Source of the DNA: Phycisphaerales bacterium
GTDB lineage: Bacteria > Planctomycetota > Phycisphaerae > Phycisphaerales > UBA1924
DNA: 64,000 nucleotides
NCBI GenBank assembly: GCA_035627955.1
Contig: DASPKU010000001.1
Location: forward strand, 1 to 64,000
Direction of reading: 5' to 3'
The notes beneath the pieces are model-generated. The model did no database searches, was not told the DNA's origin, and was given only the letters and a program-made list of their open reading frames with translations. Positions 52,463 to 60,903 of this stretch are shown here, in pieces; position 1 is the stretch's first letter, and the number at the start of each line of letters is the position of its first letter. Both the position numbers and the translations under genes were made by a program.

Positions 52463-54289
52463 TCATGGCCGCACCGCCGCGAAGCACAGGTGCACCACCC
52501 GCCCCTTGGAGTAGTTGAACCCCGACACCGTCGTCACCGGGATGTACTTGTTCTGCGCTACCAGCATTGTTCCCGGCACCACCGCCAAGCCCTTGGGGTT
52601 CTCCGCGAACCAGGCGTCCAGCTCCGCGGGCTCGATCCGCTGCACCCGCCCGCGCGTCTCGAACACCAGGCTGTCCTCGTGGAAACCGATCAGGCCGCGC
52701 GAAGGGTCCGACCCTACGGCCGCGAGCGGGAACTGCCCGCCGGGGTCCAGGTGCCGCAGCTGCGCCGCCAGAGTCCGCGAGACCCAGAGGCCACTGAGGC
52801 GCGGCATGGCCCCGCCCAGCACCGCGGCGCTCACGGCGAAGGTGAGGATGGCGACGCCGACCACGCGGGGCCAGTCACCCCGCTGCAGCCCGCGCCACGC
52901 GAGGGCCACGAAGACCGCCGCGATGCCCAGGCCCAGGACCGCCGCGCCCGCGGCTCCGGCTTTGCTCGGCAGCACCGCGTACGCGAGCACGCCCGCGGCG
53001 ATCAGTGCAAACAGCGGCACCGACACCATCCACAGCGCCACCGCCCACCGCACGATGCGTTTCTTGAGCAGCTCGCGCAGCTCCGTCGCGCTGATGACGC
53101 ACGCCCCGGCCGTGAGCACGGCCAGTATTGGGTACACGGGCATGGTGTAGTGGGGGAGCTTGGTGCCCACGAGTTCCATGAGGATCCACGTGGGCACGAC
53201 AAAGCACAGCAGCAGCTTCCCGGGTGGCCCGCCGCTCCGCGGCGGTGCCTTGAACCCCTGTGAAGCAGATTGCTCGCGGTGTGTTGGTGCACCCGAAGAG
53301 CCGCCGCGGAGCGGCGGGGTACCCAGGGCCCGCCACACGCCCACCCCTACGAACACGCTCCCCGGGAACAGCAGCGCGGGGAGCAGCAGCGTGTGGTAGC
53401 CCGGGAACCCGCCGTGCCCCTCCTTGGGCTCGAGCGAGCGGCCCAGCGTCTCATCGAGCACGGTCTTCCACCACACCTCGAACCCGACCTCCCGCGCCAC
53501 CATCCAAACCCAGGGCAGCACGCATGCGGCAACGATGACGACTCCCAGCAGCGGCCGCAGCCCCAGCACCCAGCGCCACTCCCGCCGCACGATGCAGACC
53601 GCCAGCACGCCGAGCGCCACGACCAGCAGCGTCACCGGCCCCTTGGTCATGACACCCGCGCCGACGGCGAGCCAGAGGAGAAGTGACGAAGTGACAGAGT
53701 AACGGAGTGACGCCGTTTCCCGGCCACTCGTGCTCTGCCTTCTCACCTCGTCACTTCGCCACTTCGTCACTCCGTCACTTCTGACCACCAGCCACACCGC
53801 CACCACCGTGCACAGCACCAGCACCATGTCCGCCCGCGCCTGCCTCGCCTCCCACCAGAACACCGGCGCCACGGCGATCATCGCCCCCGCCAGCACCCCC
53901 GCGAACGGGCCGTACAGGCGCGCGCCCATCCGCCACGTCACCAGCACCACGCCGATGGCCGCGAGCAGCGAAGGGACGCGGTACATCCACACCTTGTCCT
54001 TGGAAACGTCCCCGCCGGTCAGCACCCACGCCGATCCCGCCTGCATCCAGTAGATCAGCGGCGGCTTGTTCAGCCGCAGCTTCCCCTGCACCCGCGGCAC
54101 GACGTAGTCCCCCGACTCCAGCATCTGCCGCGACGCCTGCGCAAACCGCGATTCGTCGCGGTCCACCGCCGGTGTGCCCGCGAAGCCGGGCAGGTACACT
54201 GACAGGCACAGCACGATCAGCAGCGCCGCTGCCGACCACCCGCGCCACAGCCCCGAGCCAGTCCAGCCCGGAACCTCAGCCACCTGCAT
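52463..54289 (-). CDS. ArnT-like lipid-linked-sugar glycosyltransferase (GT39/GT83) carrying inserted repeats
   Basis: This ~608-residue membrane enzyme has about 11 helices. The catalytic acidic motif is PAVDRDESRFAQASRQML in the first periplasmic loop, followed by RLNKPPLIYWMQAGSAW, as in ArnT/PMT-type transferases using undecaprenyl-phosphate sugars. The coding frame runs through two palindromic elements: one at 53681-53780, read as a basic hydrophilic loop, and one at 53228-53318, read as TPPLRGGSSGAPTHREQSAS and onwards. Without them the protein would be about 540 residues, close to the usual size. The ATG was chosen in the short divergent gap to the PAP2 gene; a start at 54310 is possible. 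The acceptor is unknown. Confidence 0.88.
   Translation of the reverse strand: MQVAEVPGWTGSGLWRGWSAAALLIVLCLSVYLPGFAGTPAVDRDESRFAQASRQMLESGDYVVPRVQGKLRLNKPPLIYWMQAGSAWVLTGGDVSKDKVWMYRVPSLLAAIGVVLVTWRMGARLYGPFAGVLAGAMIAVAPVFWWEARQARADMVLVLCTVVAVWLVVRSDGVTKWRSDEVRRQSTSGRETASLRYSVTSSLLLWLAVGAGVMTKGPVTLLVVALGVLAVCIVRREWRWVLGLRPLLGVVIVAACVLPWVWMVAREVGFEVWWKTVLDETLGRSLEPKEGHGGFPGYHTLLLPALLFPGSVFVGVGVWRALGTPPLRGGSSGAPTHREQSASQGFKAPPRSGGPPGKLLLCFVVPTWILMELVGTKLPHYTMPVYPILAVLTAGACVISATELRELLKKRIVRWAVALWMVSVPLFALIAAGVLAYAVLPSKAGAAGAAVLGLGIAAVFVALAWRGLQRGDWPRVVGVAILTFAVSAAVLGGAMPRLSGLWVSRTLAAQLRHLDPGGQFPLAAVGSDPSRGLIGFHEDSLVFETRGRVQRIEPAELDAWFAENPKGLAVVPGTMLVAQNKYIPVTTVSGFNYSKGRVVHLCFAAVRP
53228..53318. 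repeat. Inverted repeat element read in frame inside the ArnT-like gene
   Basis: Two arms of 18 bases, CCCGCCGCTCCGCGGCGG (53228-53245) and its exact complement (53301-53318), enclose a 55-base centre. Each arm can also fold on itself (CCGCCGC / GCGGCGG). It is read in frame as a Pro/Gly/Ser-rich loop between two membrane helices. Confidence 0.9.
53681..53780. repeat. Palindromic element with 8-bp tandem-repeat arms, copy 2, inside a coding frame
   Basis: The left arm is AAGTGACG AAGTGACA GAGTAACG GAGTGACG; the right arm is CGTCACTT CGCCACTT CGTCACTC CGTCACTT. The 36-base centre differs from copy 1. It is translated in frame as part of a basic extramembrane loop between hydrophobic helices (WLVV ... 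LLLWLAV) of the ArnT-like enzyme. Confidence 0.93.
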
Positions 54290-54329
54290 GCCCGACCCGT
54301 CCACACGCATCGAGGCCGATGATACGAGC

Positions 54330-55043
54330 ATGGGCGGCGTCGCCCCGGCGCGCCTGTCGGTGCGGCGCGTCGTGATCATCCTGTCGCTCACGCTCGCGGC
54401 GATCGCCGCCCTTCTGCCCCTCGATGGCGCTGTCCTGCGCTTCACGGCCCGCTTCCAGCCTGGGCAGGACCTTGCACTGGGTGGCGACCTGCGGCGCGAG
54501 CTGCTGTTCGTGCAGCAGTGGGGGGACGGCGTGTGCATCTTCCTGGTGCTCACCGGCGCGTACCTGCTCGACCCCCTGCGCCGCCGAAGACTGTGGGACG
54601 CCCTGGGCGCGGTGGCCGTCACCGCCATTGCCTACCAGTCGCTCAAGATTCTGGTGGGCCGCCCCCGGCCCAAGTTCGACGACCCCCTCCGCTTCTTTGC
54701 GTCCATCGACCCCTACCCGCTCGCTATCGATGGCGAGCCGGTCACCCGCTACTCCTGGGAGTTCTGGCGCGGCATCTCCTCGGACCTTTGGTCCATGCCC
54801 AGCAGCCACACCGCCGCGGCCATGTGCCTGTCGGTCATCCTTGCCCGCTTTTACCCGCGCCTGACCCGGCTGGTCATTCCCCTCGCGTTTGTGGTGGGGG
54901 CGTGCCGCGTGATCTTCGCGGCCCACTACCCGACTGATGTCATCGCGGGGCTGTGCGTCGGCTACCTCGCCACCTCACTCGCCCTCGATCGCCGCTGGGG
55001 CACACGCCTCGCCGCCCGTCTCGGCCTGCTCAAGCCCGCCTGA
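54330..55043 (+). CDS. PAP2-type lipid phosphatase
   Basis: This ~237-residue membrane phosphatase has six helices. The three-part active site is complete: KILVGRPRPKF (Lys-x6-Arg-Pro), SMPSSHTAAAM (PSxH) and CRVIFAAHYPTDVIAG (Arg-x5-His-x3-Asp). It probably dephosphorylates undecaprenyl pyrophosphate or a phosphatidyl lipid on the outer face of the membrane, consistent with the ArnT-like gene divergent to it. The start was taken at the ATG giving MGGVAPA; an ATG at 54288 would overlap the divergent gene and is less likely. Confidence 0.9.
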   Translation: MGGVAPARLSVRRVVIILSLTLAAIAALLPLDGAVLRFTARFQPGQDLALGGDLRRELLFVQQWGDGVCIFLVLTGAYLLDPLRRRRLWDALGAVAVTAIAYQSLKILVGRPRPKFDDPLRFFASIDPYPLAIDGEPVTRYSWEFWRGISSDLWSMPSSHTAAAMCLSVILARFYPRLTRLVIPLAFVVGACRVIFAAHYPTDVIAGLCVGYLATSLALDRRWGTRLAARLGLLKPA

Positions 55044-55110
55044 GCCGGCCGCTACCCGCCAGCCCCGGAAACCGCCGACACACCCGCCTAAACTCGCTTC
55101 CCAATCAGCC

Positions 55111-55197
55111 GGAGAGGTGTCCGAGAGGCTGAAGGAACGCGACTGGAAATCGCGTAAACGGGCAACCGTTTCGGGGGTTCGAATCCCCCCCTCTCCG
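55111..55197 (+). tRNA. tRNA-Ser (GGA anticodon)
   Basis: This 87-base type II tRNA has acceptor stem GGAGAGG / CCTCTCC, D arm, anticodon stem CGCGA / TCGCG with loop CTGGAAA (anticodon GGA at 55145-55147, reads UCC/UCU), a long variable arm and T arm GGGGGTTCGAATCCCCC. The CCA end is not encoded. Confidence 0.97.
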
Positions 55198-55208
55198 CTT
55201 TGCTCCTT

Positions 55209-55236
55209 GGTGGCCCCGGTCTCCTGACCGGGGCTC
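55209..55236. repeat. Compensated copy of the GCACCGGTC palindrome downstream of tRNA-Ser
   Basis: GGCCCCGGTCTCCTGACCGG continues with GGCTC. Compared with the copy at 30815 the stem pair A-T is changed to C-G on both sides, so pairing is kept. The element is 11 bases past the tRNA. Confidence 0.82.
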
Positions 55237-55292
55237 GCGGCCACCCACACGGACGCACCCCCCGCTTGTCAACCGCCGCACCCGCCGCCATC

Positions 55293-56171
55293 ATGCCCGC
55301 CATGCTCAAGGCCACCCTGAAGTGGGCCCTCATCCTGGCGTGCCTCCTCGCGGTCGGCCCACTGGTCGCCGAGCTCTTCACCCGCGTCCGCGACGTCGAC
55401 GGCGGTCGTGCCATCACCATCCTCGTCAACGGCAACCTCGGCGCGGCCCTCGCCGCCGCCGGTGCTCTGGCGCTGGCCGTCATCGTTGTTGGCCTCGTCG
55501 CCGCCAAGCTCTACACGTTCGGAACGGCGATGGCGTGCGCGGGCTTTGTCATTGCGTGGGGCGCGTCCGCCGAGGGCAACCTCGAGTCCATTGTCCGGCG
55601 TGCCGGCGACGGACAGGACCTGATGATGCTCGCCGTCGAAGGCCTGCTGGTCACGCTTGCGGCCGCCGCGGCCGCCGCACTCTTCGCCAGCGCCGCCCCG
55701 CCCCTGCACACGGGGCAGCTGCAGCCCGCGACGAAGGGCCCGCTCGCCCTCCTCGTCCGCGGCGACACCCGCGACAACCCCATACCCATCATCATCGCCG
55801 GTCTGGCCGCCGGCGTGCTCGTTGCGGCTGCCGGTGTGTGGCTGTTCGCCCTCAGCGGCGCCCGCAACCAGACCCTGGCGGCGGCCATCTTCGCCGGCAT
55901 CGCCGCGGGGGCGGTCAGCCATGCGGTGACCCACGGCCGCTCGTTCACGCTCACACCCGTCGTCCCGATCCTGTCGATGGCGGTGCTGGCGTTCATTGCT
56001 CCGGTCCTGGTCAAGACCATCGAGGGCCAGAAACTGCTCGCGAAGGTCTACGACGGCTCTGTGCTGAACCTCGCCCGCCCGGTTTCGCTCGACTGGGCCG
56101 CGGGCGCGCTCATTGGCGTGCCCCTGGGCATCTCGTGGGCGGGCTCCTCGGGCCAGAAGCCGTCGAAGTGA
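55293..56171 (+). CDS. Polytopic membrane protein of unknown function
   Basis: This ~292-residue protein has about eight helices and an Ala-rich composition: LKWALILACLLAVGPLVAEL, LGAALAAAGALALAVIVVGL, LLVTLAAAAAAALFAS and IIAGLAAGVLVAAAGVWLFA. Short hydrophilic loops carry GRAITILVNGN and SLDWAAGALIG. No family is recognised. In-frame ATGs at 55293 and 55302 are both possible. folE2 follows 108 bases downstream. Confidence 0.7.
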   Translation: MPAMLKATLKWALILACLLAVGPLVAELFTRVRDVDGGRAITILVNGNLGAALAAAGALALAVIVVGLVAAKLYTFGTAMACAGFVIAWGASAEGNLESIVRRAGDGQDLMMLAVEGLLVTLAAAAAAALFASAAPPLHTGQLQPATKGPLALLVRGDTRDNPIPIIIAGLAAGVLVAAAGVWLFALSGARNQTLAAAIFAGIAAGAVSHAVTHGRSFTLTPVVPILSMAVLAFIAPVLVKTIEGQKLLAKVYDGSVLNLARPVSLDWAAGALIGVPLGISWAGSSGQKPSK

Positions 56172-56279
56172 GAGCGGCGACGCATCCAGCGGGCCTTGTG
56201 AGCCCGAATCCACTTCACCCAAGCTGGTGAGCGGACTTTCACTTTCTCAACCCCGCTCCTACCCTCACCCGGAGCCACC

Positions 56280-57089
56280 ATGACCACCAAGCCGCGCCCA
56301 CAGCCGATGCCCGACGTGCAGGCCTCCCAGGACCCGCGCAACATCGCCATCGACCGTGTGGGCGTCAAGGACATCACCTACCCCATCAAGCTCCGCACCT
56401 GCTGCGGCGGCGACCAGACCACCGTCGCCAGCATCAACATGTACGTCGCCCTCCCGCACCACCAGAAGGGCACGCACATGTCCCGCTTCCTCGAGGTCCT
56501 GAACGAGGAGACCAGCGAGCCGGTCACCCCCGACCGCATCCCCCAGATCACCCGCGCCATCTGCGAGCGTCTCAACGCCGAGGTTGCCCACTTCGAGGCC
56601 GAGTTCACCTACTTCATCAAGAAGCTCGCGCCGGTTACGCAGATGCCCGGCCTGATGGACTACCGCGTGCGCTTTGAGTGCACCGCCAACGGCGAGGAAG
56701 ACTTCGTCATGTCCGTCGCCGCCCCCGCGGCCAGCCTTTGCCCCTGCTCCAAGGAAATCAGCCAGTACGGCGCCCACAACCAGCGCTGCCGCATCGAGGC
56801 CAAGGTCCGCATGAACTCAATGGTGTGGATTGAGGATGTGGTGAAGATGCTGGAGGAGGCCGCCAGCTGCCCCGTCTTCGCGGTGCTCAAGCGGCCCGAC
56901 GAGAAGTACGTCACCGAGAAGGCCTACGAGAACCCCAAGTTCGTCGAGGACATCGTCCGCGACCTGGCCCTGCTGCTCGAGCGCGACGACCGCATCACGT
57001 GGTACTCGATCAACTCGGAGAACTACGAGTCGATCCACAACCACAACGCCTACGCCCAGATCACCCGGGCCAAAGAACCGCTGCAATGA
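56280..57089 (+). CDS. folE2: GTP cyclohydrolase FolE2
   Basis: This 269-residue zinc-independent type IB GTP cyclohydrolase makes dihydroneopterin triphosphate for folate and, via queuosine precursors, tRNA modification. The catalytic Cys lies in SLCPCSKEISQYGAHNQR (the CPCSKxIS motif), and YPIKLRTCCGGDQTTVASIN and KGTHMSRFLEVL are conserved. FolE2 can replace zinc-requiring FolE under low zinc. No folate or queuosine genes are adjacent. The ribosome binding site CCGGAG is moderate. Confidence 0.96.
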   Translation: MTTKPRPQPMPDVQASQDPRNIAIDRVGVKDITYPIKLRTCCGGDQTTVASINMYVALPHHQKGTHMSRFLEVLNEETSEPVTPDRIPQITRAICERLNAEVAHFEAEFTYFIKKLAPVTQMPGLMDYRVRFECTANGEEDFVMSVAAPAASLCPCSKEISQYGAHNQRCRIEAKVRMNSMVWIEDVVKMLEEAASCPVFAVLKRPDEKYVTEKAYENPKFVEDIVRDLALLLERDDRITWYSINSENYESIHNHNAYAQITRAKEPLQ

Positions 57090-57181
57090 CCATTCGGGCC
57101 GGCCCGGTCCGGCGCAAGTTCTGTTGCACCCCCGCCCCACGCAACTTATCCTGACCGGCGAATCCTCTGGAGGAGTCGGGT

Positions 57182-59827
57182 ATGAACAGGTGGGGTGTTC
57201 TGCTGTGCGCTGCGCTCGTGATCGCGCTCCATGCCCGTTGCTCACACGCGCAGAGCTGCCCCCCGCAGTGGCTGCTCGGTGACGGGCTTCCGGGGGCTCT
57301 CGGAACCAGCGGCGCGGTCCTCAACGAGATGGCCTGGTGGGATGCTGACGGCCCCGGGCCGCAGACCCGCAAGCTGGTGGTCGCCGGCTATTTTCAGGTC
57401 ATTGGAAACACCGCGGCGCAGAACATCGCTCTGTACGACCCTGCGACCGGTAACTGGTCCCCGCTCGGCGCCGGGATCATCGAAATCGTCTCGGGCCTCG
57501 CGACCATGCCGAATGGTGATCTGATCGCTTCGGCGTACTCCACGAGCCTCGGCAACTACTCCGGCAAAGTCGTGCGGTGGACCGGTTCGGACTGGGTTTC
57601 GCTGGGGCCGGTTCCAAACGCCGCGGTGTTCGATCTGGCTGTGGCATCGAACGGCGACCTCGTCGCGGGCGGCAACTTCACATCCATCGGCGGGGTTCCT
57701 GCAAACTCGATCGCGCGCTGGAACGGCTCGGCTTGGGCGCCTGTGGGCTCCGGCACCATCGGCGCCATTCACATGCTCAAGGTGCTCGCCAATGGCGACC
57801 TCACCGCGGGGGGCACCTTCACGTCCATCGGGGGCGTTCCGGCCAACAGGATCGCGCGATGGAACGGCTCCACGTGGGCTGCGCTCGGCACCGGGCTCAA
57901 TGGTGTTCCGCTCGACGTGCACGAGTATCCGAACGGGCAACTCGTCGTGGGCGGCCAGTTCACGACAGCCGGGGGTGTTACCGCTCTCGGAATTGCGGCG
58001 TGGGACGGCGCGAACTGGTCTCCGTTGAACTCCAGTCTGGGGGGCACCTTTACGACCGTGGAGTCGCTCCTGATGCTGCAGAGTGGTGACCTGCTCGTCG
58101 GTGGCATCTTCTCGAGCGCGGGCGGGCAGCCCGCCACCGCCCTCGCGAGTTGGAACGGTCAGGCGTGGACACCCTTCACAGGCCTGACCCGCATCGACTA
58201 CCCGCGTGTCTATTGCACCGCCCAGGTCGAAAACGGGGACCTCATCATCGGCGGTGCATTCGAGAAGGCCGGCGGAACACCGGTGCTCGACCTCGCCCGC
58301 TGGGACGGCGAAGCCTGGAACCCCCTGGGCACAGGGATGAACAGCACCGTGCTCACGGTTGCGGCACTCCCCGACGGCAGCGTCATTGCGGGAGGGCACT
58401 TTGAGACTGCCGGCGCGGCGTTCGCGAAGTACATCGCTCGTTGGGACAGCACGGGCTGGTCGTCGCTCGGCACGGGTTTGAACAGTTCTGCGTACACAGC
58501 GCTCCCCCTGCCGGACGGCCGCCTGGTCGCCGGGGGTGCGTTCACGGCCGCGGGCGACACAGCCTGCGGCCGGGTCGCCACGTGGGACGGCGCTCACTGG
58601 TCACCCCTTGGCGCAGGGATGAACGGAACCGTGAGGGCTCTTGCGCTGGCGCCCAGCGGCGACATCATCGCCGGTGGCTCGTTCACGTCGGCCGACGGCC
58701 TACCCGCGAACCGCGTCGCCCGCTGGAACGGCACCACGTGGGCACCCCTTGGCGGCGGCGTCTCGGGCGGCAACGGCAATGTGTTCGCGGTCTGCCCACT
58801 CCCCAACGGCGACATCATCGTCGGGGGCAACTTCACGACCGCCGGGACGACGGGCGCCACGAACATCGCGCGCTGGGATGGAACGGCATGGTCGCCCATG
58901 GGCGCGGGCTTCAACGGCACGGTCTATGCGCTGGCGGCACTCCCAAACGGCCAGATCGTCGCGGGCGGTTTGTTCAGCGCCTCTGGAACCGTCAATGTGG
59001 GCAGGATCGCCAGGTGGAACGGCACAGCGTGGTCGAGCATCGGTGGCGTCTCCTGGCTCGGGAACACTCCGCCCGCGTCGGTGAACACGCTGCTGGTGCT
59101 CCCCGACGGTGACCTGATCGTGGGCGGCAACTTCACAACCTCGGGCCAGACGTCCGCGAACAACATCGCCCGGTGGAACGGGGCGGCCTGGTCCCCGCTT
59201 GGTGCAGGCGTCGATCGAGCGGTCAACGCGGTCACGCGAATGCCCAACGGCGATCTGTTCGCCGGCGGCAGCTTCTACACCGCGGCGGGGCAGGCGTCGT
59301 CTTTCTGGGCGCGCTACGCCTCGGGCGCGCCTCTCATCACAACACACCCGACCTCGACCAGAATCTGCCCGCCCGGCGGCGCCGCGGTCAGCCTCGTTGC
59401 CGCGAGCGCTACACCCGTCCTCGCGCAGTGGCAGCTCAAGACCGACGCGAGCACCTGGATCACCCTCGGCTCAGACCCTACGCCTCTCCCGTGCGGCGGC
59501 GCTGCGTCCGTGAGCCCACCGATGAGCACCGAAGCCACCATCACCCTCACCCCGTGCCCCGGCGCGAGCAGCGTGGAGATCCGGTGCGTTGTTTCCAATG
59601 ACTGCGGCAGCGTGACCAGTCTTCCGGCCGTGCTGCGCTTCAACACCGCCGACTTCAACGGCGACGGCGATATCGGCACCGACCAGGACATTGAGGCGTT
59701 CTTTGCCTGCCTTGGGGGGACCTGCTGCCCCGCCTGCGGCACCGCCGACTTCAACGCGGATGGCGACACCGGGACCGACCAGGACATCGAAGCGTTCTTC
59801 CGTGTCCTCGGCGGCGGCACCTGCTGA
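57182..59827 (+). CDS. Secreted repeat protein with dockerin-like C-terminus
   Basis: This 881-residue protein has signal peptide NRWGVLLCAALVIALHARCS, ending at about SHA-Q. About 14 repeats of some 50 residues follow, each with IARWNGSTWAPLG-type and GDLIVGGNFTTAGG-type halves, as in 'delta-60' or Kelch-like propeller proteins. The end carries two Asp-rich EF-hand-like repeats, DFNGDGDIGTDQDIEAFFAC and DFNADGDTGTDQDIEAFFRV, the same pair as the protein at 22280. GGAGGAGTCGGGT precedes the ATG. The repeats suggest binding to surfaces or polymers; calcium dependence is likely but inferred. Confidence 0.88.
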   Translation: MNRWGVLLCAALVIALHARCSHAQSCPPQWLLGDGLPGALGTSGAVLNEMAWWDADGPGPQTRKLVVAGYFQVIGNTAAQNIALYDPATGNWSPLGAGIIEIVSGLATMPNGDLIASAYSTSLGNYSGKVVRWTGSDWVSLGPVPNAAVFDLAVASNGDLVAGGNFTSIGGVPANSIARWNGSAWAPVGSGTIGAIHMLKVLANGDLTAGGTFTSIGGVPANRIARWNGSTWAALGTGLNGVPLDVHEYPNGQLVVGGQFTTAGGVTALGIAAWDGANWSPLNSSLGGTFTTVESLLMLQSGDLLVGGIFSSAGGQPATALASWNGQAWTPFTGLTRIDYPRVYCTAQVENGDLIIGGAFEKAGGTPVLDLARWDGEAWNPLGTGMNSTVLTVAALPDGSVIAGGHFETAGAAFAKYIARWDSTGWSSLGTGLNSSAYTALPLPDGRLVAGGAFTAAGDTACGRVATWDGAHWSPLGAGMNGTVRALALAPSGDIIAGGSFTSADGLPANRVARWNGTTWAPLGGGVSGGNGNVFAVCPLPNGDIIVGGNFTTAGTTGATNIARWDGTAWSPMGAGFNGTVYALAALPNGQIVAGGLFSASGTVNVGRIARWNGTAWSSIGGVSWLGNTPPASVNTLLVLPDGDLIVGGNFTTSGQTSANNIARWNGAAWSPLGAGVDRAVNAVTRMPNGDLFAGGSFYTAAGQASSFWARYASGAPLITTHPTSTRICPPGGAAVSLVAASATPVLAQWQLKTDASTWITLGSDPTPLPCGGAASVSPPMSTEATITLTPCPGASSVEIRCVVSNDCGSVTSLPAVLRFNTADFNGDGDIGTDQDIEAFFACLGGTCCPACGTADFNADGDTGTDQDIEAFFRVLGGGTC

Positions 59828-59848
59828 GACTCATACCTTGTGGTACGG

Positions 59849-60409
59849 CTACTCCCCTCCGCCTCCCTCGAAGCTCTCGCCTTCTTCCTCACGCCCCAGC
59901 CTGAACAGCTCCCCGATGTGCCTGTCGAGGAACGCCTGCACGTCCTCCTCCGACATCCGCTCGCGCAGGTAGGCGAACTTGTGGGAAGTGCTGGTCAGGA
60001 ACAGGAGCATCATCGCTCGTTGCCAGGGGTGCTCTGGCAGTTCCTCCTCCCCGCTCATCACCGCGTCGAGCAGCGTCGAGGCCGTCGCTTCCAGCTGCTC
60101 GCCCGTATGGGCAGCGCGAACGTCCGCATCCATCTTCACCTGCGTCGCACGCATGAGCTCCTGGGCGTGGCGGATAAAGTCCTCGGCGTTGGGAAACTCG
60201 CCCATGACCCGCCGCAGTTCCGCGAGCCACGCGGCCTGTTCCGCCGGCAAACGCGTCGCCATCCACTGCGCCTTATAGGTTGCCCGCTCCGGCAGCGCGT
60301 CCAGCCAGTCGGGCTCGCGGGCTCCGCCGGGCTGAGGCTGCTGGCTGCCATCTCCACCAGAGGACGCGGGGGGCTGTTCGTGCGGGTCCATATGAGAGTT
60401 ATCGACCAT
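59849..60409 (-). CDS. Hypothetical helical protein
   Basis: This 186-residue protein has a Pro/Gln/Ser/Gly-rich N-terminal third and then helices with many Met/Ala/Leu: RATYKAQWMATRLPAEQAAW, LAELRRVMGEFPNAEDFIRH, AQELMRATQVKMDADVRAAH, HPWQRAMMLLFLTSTSHKFA. It ends in a Glu/Gly tail. No family is recognised. It follows the response-regulator stop by 47 bases on the same strand and may be co-transcribed. An ATG at 60391 is a possible alternative start. Confidence 0.65.
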   Translation of the reverse strand: MVDNSHMDPHEQPPASSGGDGSQQPQPGGAREPDWLDALPERATYKAQWMATRLPAEQAAWLAELRRVMGEFPNAEDFIRHAQELMRATQVKMDADVRAAHTGEQLEATASTLLDAVMSGEEELPEHPWQRAMMLLFLTSTSHKFAYLRERMSEEDVQAFLDRHIGELFRLGREEEGESFEGGGGE

Positions 60410-60456
60410 CAGCCCCGGCTGCTTTCGCGCCTCGGCGCAGCTTTCGGTGTGTGCGA

Positions 60457-60903
60457 CTACAACCCGGCGACCGCACGCACCTCGGGGCTCATCGCGATCT
60501 GCCCGTCCAACGCCGTGCGCATCGCCTCGAACAGCGCCTGCTCGCCGTCACCCTTGGAGACATACCCCCATGCGCCCGCCTCGATCGCGCGGTCGATGAG
60601 GTCCCGCCGCACCATGCCGCTGTACATCAGCACGCGCGTCTCAGGGCAGCACGCCGCGACCTGCGAGATGGCCGTGAAGGGGTCCATGCCTGGCATGTCG
60701 ATGTCCAGCAGGACGATCTCCGGGCAACCCATGGCGCGCACATTGGCACACAGTTGATCGGCGTCAGGCACGCACCCTGCCCAGTCGAACTCCCCCGAGC
60801 GCAGCACGAAGAGCCGCAGCGCATCGCTCACCAGCGGGTTGTCGTCCGCGCAGAACACCCGGGCTTTCGCGCCGCTGGTCGGCAGGACGTTCATTGAGCT
60901 CAT
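60457..60903 (-). CDS. Single-domain response regulator (receiver only)
   Basis: This 148-residue protein is a receiver domain with no output domain: acidic pocket Asp20/Asp21 (FCADDN), phospho-acceptor Asp67 (VLLDIDMPGMD), switch Ser95 (VLMYSGMV) and Lys117 (GYVSKGD). It must signal through protein contacts or take part in a phosphorelay. The start codon overlaps the histidine-kinase stop by 4 bp (ATGA), so the two are co-translated and almost certainly a cognate pair. Confidence 0.92.
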   Translation of the reverse strand: MSSMNVLPTSGAKARVFCADDNPLVSDALRLFVLRSGEFDWAGCVPDADQLCANVRAMGCPEIVLLDIDMPGMDPFTAISQVAACCPETRVLMYSGMVRRDLIDRAIEAGAWGYVSKGDGEQALFEAMRTALDGQIAMSPEVRAVAGL

